From Sulfopaludibacter sp963835555 (GTDB lineage: Bacteria; Acidobacteriota; Terriglobia; Bryobacterales; Bryobacteraceae), in assembly GCA_963835555.1 (NCBI GenBank), contig CAWIGC010000018.1:62001-126000 (forward strand): a DNA stretch of 64,000 nucleotides, in the 5' to 3' direction. Each line of letters opens with the position of its first letter. The stretch's first letter is position 1. The notes under the pieces are model-generated. The model saw nothing but the letters and a program-made list of their open reading frames with translations. It was not told the origin of the DNA and made no database searches. The position numbers and the translations under genes are program-made. Positions 33,595-42,656 of the stretch are shown piece after piece.

Positions 33595-35988
33595 ATGCGC
33601 TTCATACCCCTTACCCTGGCGATATTTTCGGCCGCTTTCCCAATTCATGCCGTTGGCGCCAATACATCTCTTCCCCTGGTCTATCCACAGGCATTAAACT
33701 TCTATTCGGATACCGCAGAGCCTCTGGATCAGGTCCTTTATGCCGGATTCCTGCCGGGGACGCAAATCCAGGTCTCAGCGAGTTCGTGGATCACGGTGCA
33801 GGTGTCCGGGTCGGCCGCTAATCTCACGCCGTACAATACCATAACTGCTCCCGTATTACTGAATGTCCACATCGCGAACCCCAACCAGTCCAGGAATTCC
33901 CCAGGCTCAGTTACGATTTCCTCCGGGGGACTAAGCCTGGCGGAGATTCCAGTTACCTACTTTGTCCCCAATCTCTTGAATCAAGTTATCATCAAGCCGA
34001 GCGCCGGGGCGGTTTGTTTTGTTAGCCCCGGCGGCCCCAATTCCGTGCTTTCGCAAACCATTGATCTACAGGTGTCCTGGGGATGGCACTTCAATGTTAG
34101 CTACACAAACCCGCCTTCCTGGTTAACGGTCACTTCTACCGCCGTTTCCGACAACCTCGCGAATGATTTGCAATTGACGGCCAATCCGCAAGGCCTGGCG
34201 CCAGGAATCTATCCCACCAACCTAACCGTAACTGCCACGTTAATCCCGCCGCCAAACTACCCCTCACCCCCACCTGTTCCGTCCAACAACCCACTCACGA
34301 TTCCGGTAACTCTGGTTATAGCCGGAGCAAGCGCAATCACCAATACAACGAATGTGAGTCTTGCCAGCACCTCGGGCGGCCCGGCGGCGACTCAATCTTT
34401 CTCCGCAGGCAAAGCGGGAGTCAGCTTCACTGCTACAAGCATCACTGCGGATGGCGGCAACTGGATGCAGCTTAGTCCCTCAGGCGCTCTTTCCGGAGCG
34501 CAGAACCTGACCGTGGCGGCGCAACCGGCTGGACTGCCGGCGGGCGCATACCAGGGCGCTATCCTGCTTCAGGCAAACGGCGTTACCCAGTTGGTGCCGG
34601 TGACCTTTACCGTTGGAGCGGCGGGCAGCGGCAACGTGACCGTTGACCCGGCTGCTCTCACTTTCAGTTATCAGGAAGGCGCTGCGCCGCCTGCGACCCG
34701 GCTCCTGAAAGTCAGCCCCGTGGGCCTCACCAATGTCAATTTCACGGTATCCGCAAGTACGGCCAGGGGCGGAAACTGGTTGTCCACTGGTTTCTCAGGC
34801 AGCTCGACGCCCGTCGCGGTCCCGGTCTCCGTCAACCCCGCTGGACTGGCCACAGGCACCTACAACGGCAATATCGCCCTGGCGCCCTCGGGCGGCGCCA
34901 TGGTAAATGTTCCCGTCACCCTGACCGTGTCCCCGGCCGCGATTTCGGCCAACCCGGCCACCCTGACATTCGCCGCGCAACCGGGCAGCGCCCCGCCGTC
35001 GCCCCAATCCGTACAGATCGTCAGCGGCGGCGCCGCTCTCACGTTTAGCGCCACGTCATCGGGCGGCGGCGACTGGCTGAAGATAGCGCCCGCTTCGGGA
35101 ACCACTCCGTCCTCGATGCAGGTATCGGTGGACGCTACCAATCTCACCGCCGGCCCGTACACTGCCACGATTCTGGTCAGCGGGGCGGCGCCGGATGGTG
35201 CTGCCACCACGGCGCAGATTACCGTCACGCTCAACGTGACTGCCGCGATCCCCACCATCGCCCAAGTCGTCAGCGCCGCCAGTTACGCCACCGGCAGCAT
35301 CTCCCCCGGCGAAATCATCACCATTACCGGCAGCGGACTCGGACCTGCCGTGGCGGCGCAGCTTTCGCTGGATTCCTCCGGCAAGGTCTCCACCACCGCC
35401 GGCGGCGTGCAGGTGCTCATCAACGGCATCCCCTCGCCCATCACCTATGCCGGCAGCACGCAGATCAACGCCATCGTTCCCTATGAATCGTCCCAAGCCA
35501 TCATGGCGGCCGTCGCCGTCCATTATGCCGGCCAGAGTTCCAACATCCCGCTCGTTCCAGTCTCCCCTGCTCAACCGGCCATCTTCACCGCCGACTCTTC
35601 AGGCGCCGGACCCGCCGCGATTCTGAATCAGAACGGCACGTTCAATTCACCGGCCACTCCGGCCGCCCCGGGCGATACCGTGCTGGTCTACCTGACGGGC
35701 GAAGGGCAGACCAATCCGGCGGGGGTTACCGGGCAGGTGAATTGCCCATCCGGCCAACCCTGCTCCATTGCGAGCCTTCCCGTCCCCCTGCTGCCGGTCA
35801 AGGTCCTTATCGATGGCCACCCGGCCACCTACAGCTTCGCTGCCGAAGCGCCGGGATCCGTGTCCGGTCTGATGCAGATCAATGTCCAGATTCCCGCGGA
35901 TCTGCCGCGAGCTGGAGATCTGCCGCTGATCGTATCCCTGGGAGAATATGCCAGCCGCGACGGCGTCACCATCTCGGTGAGCCGCTGA
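33595..35988 (+). CDS. secreted BACON-like repeat protein with TIGR03437 C-terminal domain
   Basis: This 797-aa protein has a signal peptide (MRFIPLTLAIFSAAFPIHAV). Several immunoglobulin/BACON-like beta-sandwich units of about 90 residues follow, each with a GGNWLxxxxxSGxxP-type core (NWMQLSPSGALSGAQNLTVA, NWLSTGFSGSSTPVAVPVSV, DWLKIAPASGTTPSSMQVSV). The end is the TIGR03437 domain (ISPGEIITITGSGLGPAVAA, PAIFTADSSGAGPAAILNQN, VYLTGEGQTNPAGVTGQVN). A surface or extracellular adhesion role is likely but not shown. It shares its C-terminal domain with the NHL protein at 5474. Confidence 0.8.
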   Translation: MRFIPLTLAIFSAAFPIHAVGANTSLPLVYPQALNFYSDTAEPLDQVLYAGFLPGTQIQVSASSWITVQVSGSAANLTPYNTITAPVLLNVHIANPNQSRNSPGSVTISSGGLSLAEIPVTYFVPNLLNQVIIKPSAGAVCFVSPGGPNSVLSQTIDLQVSWGWHFNVSYTNPPSWLTVTSTAVSDNLANDLQLTANPQGLAPGIYPTNLTVTATLIPPPNYPSPPPVPSNNPLTIPVTLVIAGASAITNTTNVSLASTSGGPAATQSFSAGKAGVSFTATSITADGGNWMQLSPSGALSGAQNLTVAAQPAGLPAGAYQGAILLQANGVTQLVPVTFTVGAAGSGNVTVDPAALTFSYQEGAAPPATRLLKVSPVGLTNVNFTVSASTARGGNWLSTGFSGSSTPVAVPVSVNPAGLATGTYNGNIALAPSGGAMVNVPVTLTVSPAAISANPATLTFAAQPGSAPPSPQSVQIVSGGAALTFSATSSGGGDWLKIAPASGTTPSSMQVSVDATNLTAGPYTATILVSGAAPDGAATTAQITVTLNVTAAIPTIAQVVSAASYATGSISPGEIITITGSGLGPAVAAQLSLDSSGKVSTTAGGVQVLINGIPSPITYAGSTQINAIVPYESSQAIMAAVAVHYAGQSSNIPLVPVSPAQPAIFTADSSGAGPAAILNQNGTFNSPATPAAPGDTVLVYLTGEGQTNPAGVTGQVNCPSGQPCSIASLPVPLLPVKVLIDGHPATYSFAAEAPGSVSGLMQINVQIPADLPRAGDLPLIVSLGEYASRDGVTISVSR

Positions 35989-35994
35989 TATAAT
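35986..35994 (+). promoter_or_regulatory. extended -10 TGATATAAT for the OmpA-like gene
   Basis: This is a perfect extended -10 (TGN-TATAAT) that overlaps the stop codon of the preceding gene. The start point would be near 36001, giving a leader of about 24 bases with a GGAGG ribosome binding site before ATG 36025. Confidence 0.6.
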
Positions 35995-36024
35995 CGAACG
36001 CAGATTTTGGGTGGAGGTTCCCGG

Positions 36025-36987
36025 ATGCGATGTCTGTTGGCTTTTGTCTTATTGCCCACGCTCGGCGCGGCGGATCTGGCTGGTTCGAAAGACCCCCCGG
36101 GCATGAAACGGTACGAAGGCAGCGAGATCGTGGGCTACCACGCACCCACCTTCGACGAGTATGTGGTGCCGCTCTCGCCGCCTACGGAACTGTCCCCGCC
36201 GAAATATACCAAGAGCGTTCGCGTGGAAGGGCAACTCAGCAGCTACACCTACCTGGCGCCGCCCGGCCGCACCGGAACCGAACTGCTGCGCAACTACCGG
36301 CTGGAGTTTCAGAGGCTGGGACTCGACATCGTATACGAGAAGCACCTGGAAGACCGCGGGTGGTTCGGTCCCACCTATAACAAGATCGCCGATGCGGACG
36401 GCATCGGCCAGATTCTTGCCTATAATGAAGCGGCCGAACGCATGCTCGTGGGCAGGACCAAACAGACTCCGCCCAGCTACTACGTTGTCTTCGTGACGGA
36501 ATACAAGGACGGCGTGATCCCGGAACGTTTGCAGGGCAAACTCGCCAAGGGGCAGGCGCTGGCGGAAATCGTGGTCATCTCGCCCGACGTGATGGAAAAG
36601 AAGATGACCTTCGTCAACGCCGACGACATGAAGCAAGGGCTTCGCGATTCCGGAAAAGTGGCCTTGTACGGCCTCTTCTTCGATACCGATAAGGACGTGG
36701 TGAAGCCGGAATCGCAGCCCACCCTCGAGGAGATTGCAAAGCTGCTGAAGGGCGATCCCGCACTGCACCTGCACGTGGTGGGACACACCGACAGTCAGGG
36801 CAAACCGGATTACAACCTCGACCTGAGCCGGCGTCGCGCCGCCAGCGTCGTTCGCGAGCTGACGGCGAGATTCGGCATCGGCGCGGACCGGCTGGATTCC
36901 TTTGGCTGCGGCCCGTACTCCCCGGCGGCATCCAACACCACCGAAGAAGGCCGCGCTAAAAATCGCCGCGTGGAACTGGTCGAGTGA
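36025..36987 (+). CDS. OmpA-family lipoprotein-like/outer membrane protein
   Basis: This protein of about 320 aa starts with a short signal peptide (MRCLLAFVLLPTLGAADLAG). The N-terminal half (SSYTYLAPPGRTGTELLRNY onward) resembles DUF4892-type periplasmic domains. The C-terminal third is an OmpA peptidoglycan-binding domain: FFDTDKDVVKPESQPTLEEI, then VVGHTDSQGKPDYNLDLSRR, then FGCGPYSPAASNTTEEGRAK and NRRVELVE. It probably tethers the outer membrane or a periplasmic complex to peptidoglycan. The start is chosen by the GGAGG ribosome binding site. Confidence 0.85.
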   Translation: MRCLLAFVLLPTLGAADLAGSKDPPGMKRYEGSEIVGYHAPTFDEYVVPLSPPTELSPPKYTKSVRVEGQLSSYTYLAPPGRTGTELLRNYRLEFQRLGLDIVYEKHLEDRGWFGPTYNKIADADGIGQILAYNEAAERMLVGRTKQTPPSYYVVFVTEYKDGVIPERLQGKLAKGQALAEIVVISPDVMEKKMTFVNADDMKQGLRDSGKVALYGLFFDTDKDVVKPESQPTLEEIAKLLKGDPALHLHVVGHTDSQGKPDYNLDLSRRRAASVVRELTARFGIGADRLDSFGCGPYSPAASNTTEEGRAKNRRVELVE

Positions 36988-37054
36988 CGCGGTGGTGACC
37001 GAGAGCCCCCGCGCCTTCGATGGCGCCCCGACCCATGACCTCTGCATTCCGCCG

Positions 37055-38200
37055 CTAGTCCTGGTGTCGCGAAATATGGACCAAATCCGCTGTTTGACCT
37101 CCGGCCGACTGCAGTGTTGTGGAACTTAAGTCTGAGATCGCCTGCGTCAAGGCAGAAAGCGCTTGCGATTGTTCGGACGAGGCCCGTGCAATCTGCTCCA
37201 CGATTCCATCCACCTTCTGCGCTTTTTCGTCGAGACCAGAGAGTGAATGCGCCACCTGCGCTGCCAAATCCACACCTTGGCTGACCGCGGCAATGGACTT
37301 TGCCACAAGCTCCGAAGTCTGTTTCGCGGCTTCGCCGGCCCGGCCGGCCAGATTCCGAACCTCGTCCGCCACAACTGCAAACCCGGCGCCCGCCTGGCCG
37401 GCCCGGGCTGCTTCCACTGCGGCGTTCAACGCCAGAATGTTGGTCTGGAAAGCGATCTCGTCGATTACTTTGTTGATTCGCGTAATCTGCTGGCTGGCTT
37501 CCTGAATTCCACCCATCACCTCGTTCAAGTGCCGAATCTCAACAACTTGACCCTCGATGGTGTGGCGCGTCGCATTCGCCAGTTTGCTGGCATCGGTTGC
37601 ATTACTCGCATTGGACCTGGTCTGCGCCTCGATCTCTGTCATGGTACTGGTCATTTCTTCGAGAGATGCCGCCAGCTTTCCGTGCAGGTCGCCCAACTCA
37701 TTTTGCGAGTGAACGTCGGTCACGATTTCTACATGGCCCAGGCGGTTGCCGGACTTGTCCGCGATGTACGAAGTATCCACTTGCATACCGCGAAAAGTAC
37801 CGTCCCCCATGTCCTGCATGTAGTGGGTTCGCGGTCGGCCGCTGCGGAGACTCGCGATACCGCACTTGTCTGTGTTGCAGATGGCCGCGTGCCACTCCGA
37901 ACAGTGCCTGCCTTGGACCTGTTCCCTGGTTCGTTTGAGCAGTTGCTCCGTCGTTTTGTTCACGAATACCCAATGCATGTCCACATCGGTGACCGTGAGA
38001 GGCTGCGGAACGGCGTCTAAAGTTCCTTCCAGGAAGATCGTGCGGCGATGCATAGCGAGCGTATGTCGAACCGTGAACCAACCGAGGCCGCTGCAAAGCA
38101 GCAGCGCGAGCAGCAGCAAGACCCAACTGCCGGGGAACAGGAAAGCAAGGACGATTGAGCCGAACAACAAGCCAAAACCTGCCAAAAGCCGATTTGCCAT
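37055..38200 (-). CDS. methyl-accepting chemotaxis protein with PAS domain
   Basis: This 381-aa protein has two closely spaced N-terminal membrane segments (residues of about 5-45) and a PAS domain (about 58-165; LDAVPQPLTVTDVDMHWVFV, GHVEIVTDV). A short MCP signalling domain carries the conserved hairpin tip DEIAFQTNILALNAAVEAAR followed by AGFAVVADEVRNLAGRAGEA. There is no HAMP and no large periplasmic sensor, so it reads an intracellular or membrane signal. No che genes lie in the window. Cysteines in CNTDKCG within the PAS domain are unusual and may bind a cofactor or respond to redox. Confidence 0.88.
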   Translation of the reverse strand: MANRLLAGFGLLFGSIVLAFLFPGSWVLLLLALLLCSGLGWFTVRHTLAMHRRTIFLEGTLDAVPQPLTVTDVDMHWVFVNKTTEQLLKRTREQVQGRHCSEWHAAICNTDKCGIASLRSGRPRTHYMQDMGDGTFRGMQVDTSYIADKSGNRLGHVEIVTDVHSQNELGDLHGKLAASLEEMTSTMTEIEAQTRSNASNATDASKLANATRHTIEGQVVEIRHLNEVMGGIQEASQQITRINKVIDEIAFQTNILALNAAVEAARAGQAGAGFAVVADEVRNLAGRAGEAAKQTSELVAKSIAAVSQGVDLAAQVAHSLSGLDEKAQKVDGIVEQIARASSEQSQALSALTQAISDLSSTTLQSAGGQTADLVHISRHQD

Positions 38201-38294
38201 TCAAAGAGAGTCCTCAACTCTGGTTTCACTTATCGGCAGAACGGCGTCAAACCCTTAGGGGCATGGCATATTGGGTCCGCACCTGGACCGGCCT

Positions 38295-38729
38295 TCAGCG
38301 CATGCGATAAACCGTACGATAACCAGGCAGAGCGGCGCCGATTCCTCCCAACACCACGATCGGCGCCGCATAGGTGATTCCACGGCCGCTGTCGCCAGTC
38401 TCATTGCGGAGATACGCGCCCACCGTTTGATCCATCGTCACGCCGACTGCCAGGCCAATCGCCGCGCCGATCACGAGGTTGCGCACCCGCCGCGCCCCGC
38501 TGCGCACCTGCACCCGCCGCACTTTGAGCCGCTCGATCGTGATCCGGCTGCTACCGGCTTGCACCGTAATGCCATCGGCTGTAACCGAATCGCAAATGCC
38601 ATTTCGATTTTCGCCGCTGGTATCGACCACTTTGATGTGCCGCCCCTGCACTTCGCGCAGGGTGTCCCACGCCTGCGCGGTCAGCGGCCCGCATGTTACA
38701 ACCATCCAGAAAATGGCGCGCATCCACAT
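38295..38729 (-). CDS. exported hypothetical protein with glycine-rich membrane segment
   Basis: This 144-aa protein has a signal peptide (MWMRAIFWMVVTCGPLTAQA). A small beta-rich domain (TADGITVQAGSSRITIERLK) is followed by a glycine-rich hydrophobic segment (NLVIGAAIGLAVGVTMDQTV) and a second short hydrophobic stretch (APIVVLGGIGAALPG). The pattern is common in Acidobacteria envelope proteins, but no function can be named. TACATT lies six bases before the ATG at 38729, a possible leaderless start. The start could also be the second ATG (MRAIFWM). Confidence 0.6.
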   Translation of the reverse strand: MWMRAIFWMVVTCGPLTAQAWDTLREVQGRHIKVVDTSGENRNGICDSVTADGITVQAGSSRITIERLKVRRVQVRSGARRVRNLVIGAAIGLAVGVTMDQTVGAYLRNETGDSGRGITYAAPIVVLGGIGAALPGYRTVYRMR

Positions 38730-38771
38730 GCCTTGAATGTACTCCGAATGCGAATATGAGATGAGGTTCCG

Positions 38772-39452
38772 ATGCCAACTCTTTTAGCCACTCCCGCCTT
38801 TTTGTTCGATCTGGACGGCACCCTGGTGGACAGCGTCTATCAACACGTTCTGGCATGGCGCGATGCGCTGGAGGAAGCCGGCATGCCGCTTTCGGTCTGG
38901 CGCATCCACCGGCGCATCGGAATGAGCGGCAGCCTGTTTGTGAGCGCCCTCGCGCGCGAAACCCGGCAAAGCCTGTCCGCCGAGCAGGTGGAGCGCATGC
39001 AGTACCTGCATGCCGTGGCCTTCCGCCGTTATTCCGACCAGGTGCGTCCCCTACCCGGCGCGGCGGAACTCCTCGCGTACCTGGCGAAGGCCGGAGTCCC
39101 GCACGCCATCGCCACCAGCGGAAAGATGGAGAGCGCCGGCCCATCCGTTCAAAAATTGGGAGTGGGACCGGAAGTCCCCCTGATCACGCGCGACATGGTG
39201 GCGCGCGCCAAGCCGGATCCCGACCTCTTCCTGGCCGCGGCGGAGCGCCTGGGAGTTTCCATCGAGCACTCCGTGGTGGTCGGCGACAGCATCTGGGACC
39301 TCCTGGCCGCCCGCCGCGCCCGCGCTCTCAGCGTAGGCCTGCTCTCCGGCGGCTATGGCGAAGAGGAATTGGAACGGGCCGGAGCTTACCGCGTCTATCA
39401 GGACCCCGCCGACCTGCTGGCGCATCTCGACGAAGTCGGCGTACGCGGATAG
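38772..39452 (+). CDS. HAD-superfamily phosphatase (beta-phosphoglucomutase-like)
   Basis: This 226-aa protein has motif I in FLFDLDGTLVDSVYQH (nucleophile and acid Asp), a helical cap with RIHRRIGMSG, motif II in PHAIATSGKME, and motif III/IV in KPDPDLFLAAAERLGV plus VVVGDSIWDLLAARRARA. It belongs to the beta-phosphoglucomutase/phosphoglycolate phosphatase group; substrate unknown. GAGG precedes the ATG. It ends 20 bases before the permease gene and might be co-transcribed with it. Confidence 0.82.
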   Translation: MPTLLATPAFLFDLDGTLVDSVYQHVLAWRDALEEAGMPLSVWRIHRRIGMSGSLFVSALARETRQSLSAEQVERMQYLHAVAFRRYSDQVRPLPGAAELLAYLAKAGVPHAIATSGKMESAGPSVQKLGVGPEVPLITRDMVARAKPDPDLFLAAAERLGVSIEHSVVVGDSIWDLLAARRARALSVGLLSGGYGEEELERAGAYRVYQDPADLLAHLDEVGVRG

Positions 39453-39456
39453 GCGT

Positions 39457-39474
39457 ATACTAATTCATTAGTAT
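39457..39474. promoter_or_regulatory. 18-bp palindrome overlapping the permease start codon
   Basis: ATACTAAT-TC-ATTAGTAT is a perfect inverted repeat with 8-base arms. Its right end includes the first two bases of the ATG at 39473, and its left part contains a TATACT -10-like hexamer (39456-39461). A bound regulator would block both transcription and translation start. ADOP permeases are often next to PadR-type regulators, but none is adjacent here. Confidence 0.5.
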
Positions 39475-41863
39475 GGGCCTGGATTTATTGTGCGCTCTCC
39501 GTAGCCTGCGTAAGAATCCGCTTTTTACTACCGCCATAGTCTTCATTTTGGCATTGGGAGTTGGGGCGAATACGGCCGTCTTCAGCATTGTGGATCCCGT
39601 CCTCCTGCGACCGTCGCCGTACCCTTCTGCCGAACATCTGGTGCGTATCGAAGAGAGCATCGCCAGCCGCGGATTGTCCGGCGTGCCGGTCAGGGACTAC
39701 CAGCGATGGGCCGGCCGAAGTGACGTTTTGGAAAAGACCGCGCCCTACCTCAGGGATACAGTCACACTGACGGGCGGCGGCGAGCCTGAACAGGTCATTG
39801 CGGTGCGCTCCATTGGACTATTTCCGGTGCTCGGTATTCCCGCGCGATTGGGCCGGACACTCATGCCGTCCGACGATGCAGAAGGCCCCCGCAATGTCGC
39901 GGTGCTCAGCGACCGGTTGTGGCGGCGGCGCTACCACGCCGATCCCGGCGTGATCGGCCGTGGAGTCACCATCTCCAGCGAGGCTTACACCGTTGTGGGT
40001 GTAATGCCGCCGGATTTCGAGTTCCGTTATTCCGAAGCCGAGCTGTGGACGCCGCTGCGCCTGACCCCAACATCACCCTGGCTTCAGGTGGTGGCGCGCC
40101 TCCATTCGGGCGTCTCGGTGACACAAGCCCGGAGCGCCCTGGAAATTGTGGCGCATCGGATGGAACAGGAAGAGCCCAAAGATCATTCCGGTTTGCAGAT
40201 CGTCGTGCAGCCGTGGCGCGACATGCCCGACCAGAAATACCAATTGACCCTGATCTTCGTCCTGGCCGCCGTCGGTCTGGTGGTCCTGATCGCTTGCGCC
40301 GATGTGGGCAGTCTGCTGTTGAGCCGCGCGGTCCAGCGGCAGAAGGAGATCGCAATTCGCGCCTCGCTGGGTGCCGGGCTATGGCGGATTGTGCGCCAGT
40401 TGTTATCGGAGAGCCTGCTGTTAGCCGTTCTCGGGAGTCTTGCCGGCGTCGTGGCGGCACGATCGCTGTTGGCGCTTCTGACTGCACAGTTGACGGCGTT
40501 GCCGGTTGTGCTGCCGCATTTACAGCGCGTATCGCTCAACGGGCGAGTGCTGGCGTTTAGCACCCTCCTGTGCCTGCTGATTGCCATTTTGTGCAGTCTG
40601 GCGCCCATTCTGCTGGCGGCCCGAACCGATCTCCAGTCCGTATTGCGCGGCGGGCAGGCAACCGCGGGCCCTCGCGGTTCTTCGCGGCTCTTCTCCACCC
40701 TTGTCGCGTTGCAAGTGGGCTTCGCCTTCCTGCTGTTGGTCGGATCGGGCCTCATGATCCGCAGCCTGGTGCGTTTGCAACAGCAAGACCACGGATTTCA
40801 TCCGGACCATGTGCTCACTTTGCGCGTACCCGTTGGGACCTTGACGCAGCCGCGTCCGACCGGTAAGTACGATACCCGGCCGCGGCAGATGGCCTACTAT
40901 CGCGAGATTCTGGAGCGTGTGAAAACAGTTCCTGGAATCCGCGCCGCGGCCATCGTAAACAATCTGCCGCTTTCCGGTATTAACACTTCGCTTAGCTTCG
41001 ACCTTCGCGGTCCCGACGGCCAGTCTCTAACCTGGTCCGCCCGCACCATTAGTCCCCGATATTTTGCCGCCATGGGCATTCCGCTGATCGCCGGCCGCCC
41101 CTTTGCCGATAGCGACCAGGCCGGCGCTCCCGCTGTGGCGATCGTCAATGAGTACCTGGCGCGCCAACTCTTCCCGAACAGAAGCCCCCTGGGAGAAAAA
41201 CTCACTGCCGGATCGACCGCCCCGGCGATCGTCGGCGTGGTTAAGGACTCCCCGCAGATGAGTTACGAAGCGCCGGACCAGGGTGAGGTGTACATTCCGT
41301 ATCAGCAGTATATCTTTGCGACTTTCATGTCCACCGTCGTGGTGCGAACGCAGGGCGAACCGGCAGCCCTGGCGGCGATCCTCAAAAAGCAGGTTTGGGC
41401 CGTGGACCCGAACCAGCCAGTGGTGAAAGTGGAAACGATGGACGACGTGATCGCGAACTCTATCTGGCGTCCGCGATTCTCGGCCTGGATCTTCTCGGTG
41501 CTGAGCGGACTATCCGTGCTCCTGACCGCCATTGGGGTCTACGGCGTGGTCGCGTATACATCCACCCTGAGGGCACACGAGGTAGGAATCCGTGTAGCGC
41601 TGGGTGCCACTACCAATGACGTCCTGGCCGTCATCCTGCGGGGGTCCATGATCCCGCTGGTGTGGGGCCTGGGTCTCAGCCTGGTGGCCACGCTGTTGCT
41701 TTCGCGCCTCCTCACGAACCTGCTCTATGGAATCAGCACCAACGACCCTCTCACGTATTTGAGCGCGGGCGCCTTGCTGCTGTTGATAGGAGCAGCCGCC
41801 AGCGCACGCCCCGCATGGCGGGCAGCGACCCGGGATCCACTTGGGACACTGCGTGCCGAATAG
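39473..41863 (+). CDS. ADOP-type ABC transporter permease (MacB/FtsX family)
   Basis: This 796-aa protein has the duplicated MacB_PCD plus FtsX layout of the acidobacterial duplicated orphan permeases. The N-terminal half is SLRKNPLFTTAIVFILALGV, GANTAVFSIVDPVLLRPSPY, then a periplasmic domain and three membrane helices. The second half repeats this, ending SIWRPRFSAWIFSVLSGLSV, LLTAIGVYGVVAYTSTLRAH and EVGIRVALGATTNDVLAVIL. No ATPase is encoded nearby, which is usual for the family. Export of small molecules or lipoproteins is presumed. An 18-bp palindrome covers the start codon, and no Shine-Dalgarno sequence is visible. Confidence 0.9.
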   Translation: MGLDLLCALRSLRKNPLFTTAIVFILALGVGANTAVFSIVDPVLLRPSPYPSAEHLVRIEESIASRGLSGVPVRDYQRWAGRSDVLEKTAPYLRDTVTLTGGGEPEQVIAVRSIGLFPVLGIPARLGRTLMPSDDAEGPRNVAVLSDRLWRRRYHADPGVIGRGVTISSEAYTVVGVMPPDFEFRYSEAELWTPLRLTPTSPWLQVVARLHSGVSVTQARSALEIVAHRMEQEEPKDHSGLQIVVQPWRDMPDQKYQLTLIFVLAAVGLVVLIACADVGSLLLSRAVQRQKEIAIRASLGAGLWRIVRQLLSESLLLAVLGSLAGVVAARSLLALLTAQLTALPVVLPHLQRVSLNGRVLAFSTLLCLLIAILCSLAPILLAARTDLQSVLRGGQATAGPRGSSRLFSTLVALQVGFAFLLLVGSGLMIRSLVRLQQQDHGFHPDHVLTLRVPVGTLTQPRPTGKYDTRPRQMAYYREILERVKTVPGIRAAAIVNNLPLSGINTSLSFDLRGPDGQSLTWSARTISPRYFAAMGIPLIAGRPFADSDQAGAPAVAIVNEYLARQLFPNRSPLGEKLTAGSTAPAIVGVVKDSPQMSYEAPDQGEVYIPYQQYIFATFMSTVVVRTQGEPAALAAILKKQVWAVDPNQPVVKVETMDDVIANSIWRPRFSAWIFSVLSGLSVLLTAIGVYGVVAYTSTLRAHEVGIRVALGATTNDVLAVILRGSMIPLVWGLGLSLVATLLLSRLLTNLLYGISTNDPLTYLSAGALLLLIGAAASARPAWRAATRDPLGTLRAE

Positions 41864-41868
41864 GGTTG

Positions 41869-42609
41869 TCAGTTCTCCAGCCCGGCCCGATCCACGCGAT
41901 CCACCACCATTATTTCAATGGAAGTTTTGCGATGCTCCAGATTGAGCCCGAGTTGCTGCCGCAGCGCCTCGGTCAACACGATAGGCAGATCGCCGGGGTG
42001 CATCGAACCCAGGTAGGAAGAAACGTCCAGCGTGAAGTCATATCGCCCCTTCAGCCCGGTCGCATCCACGATAGGGTCGGGACAACTACCGTTCAGAATA
42101 TCCGCGAACTGCGCCATCGACGTCCGGAGCAATGTGCCGCCACCGCCGGGCTTCTTGGTCGCTTGCATGGCGCTATCGCCTCCGGCCTCGGATTCCTTGA
42201 ACTTTGGCCCGCCCTTCCACACCACCAGGGCGTACACCATCATATCTTTGGATTCGCGGTGGAACGCCACCTTGAACCGGTCCGCCAGCAGCGCTTGCAG
42301 CATCAGTTTGAGATTCTTCCCGTCCGCCGGCCCCGGGGCCTTCGCGGCGATCTGGTATCTGGCTGTATCGATCCATTCCGGCCCGGAGAGCTGGTAGTTC
42401 TTCAGGTCATACGCCCACTTCAGGATGTAACCCAAACTGCCGTCGATCGTAAGTCGTCCCGCTGGAGAAGCGCTGGCTTTCGACCTGTCCCCGCTCTGAC
42501 TGACTTTGACCGACGCCACCTCAAATTCGGGCGTAACTGGCTTGGATTGTCCCGCAAGCACGCCGGCAGTCAAAGCAGCCAGCCCCGCTGGAAGAATTCG
42601 TCGTAACAT
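41869..42609 (-). CDS. TIGR03435-family soil-associated secreted protein
   Basis: This 246-aa protein has a signal peptide (MLRRILPAGLAALTAGVLAG). Family features follow: PEFEVASVKVSQ, LGYILKWAYDLKNYQLSGPE, LKLMLQALLADRFKVAFHRE and the C-terminal VDATGLKGRYDFTLDVSSYL with LGLNLEHRKTSIEIMVVDRV. This family is strongly expanded in Solibacter and has no established function. A second member is at 58679. A TAGAAT hexamer lies about 50 bases upstream. It converges with the permease across five bases. Confidence 0.88.
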   Translation of the reverse strand: MLRRILPAGLAALTAGVLAGQSKPVTPEFEVASVKVSQSGDRSKASASPAGRLTIDGSLGYILKWAYDLKNYQLSGPEWIDTARYQIAAKAPGPADGKNLKLMLQALLADRFKVAFHRESKDMMVYALVVWKGGPKFKESEAGGDSAMQATKKPGGGGTLLRTSMAQFADILNGSCPDPIVDATGLKGRYDFTLDVSSYLGSMHPGDLPIVLTEALRQQLGLNLEHRKTSIEIMVVDRVDRAGLEN

Positions 42610-42656
42610 ACCTACTCAACTCTGACGAATCCCCGGCGCCGCGCGTGTATCCTATT

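Noticed and set aside
38271..38759. 162-codon plus-strand ORF opposite the 38295-38729 gene
   Set aside because: The minus-strand frame has a signal peptide and membrane segments; the plus frame is His/Arg/Pro-rich shadow coding without motifs.
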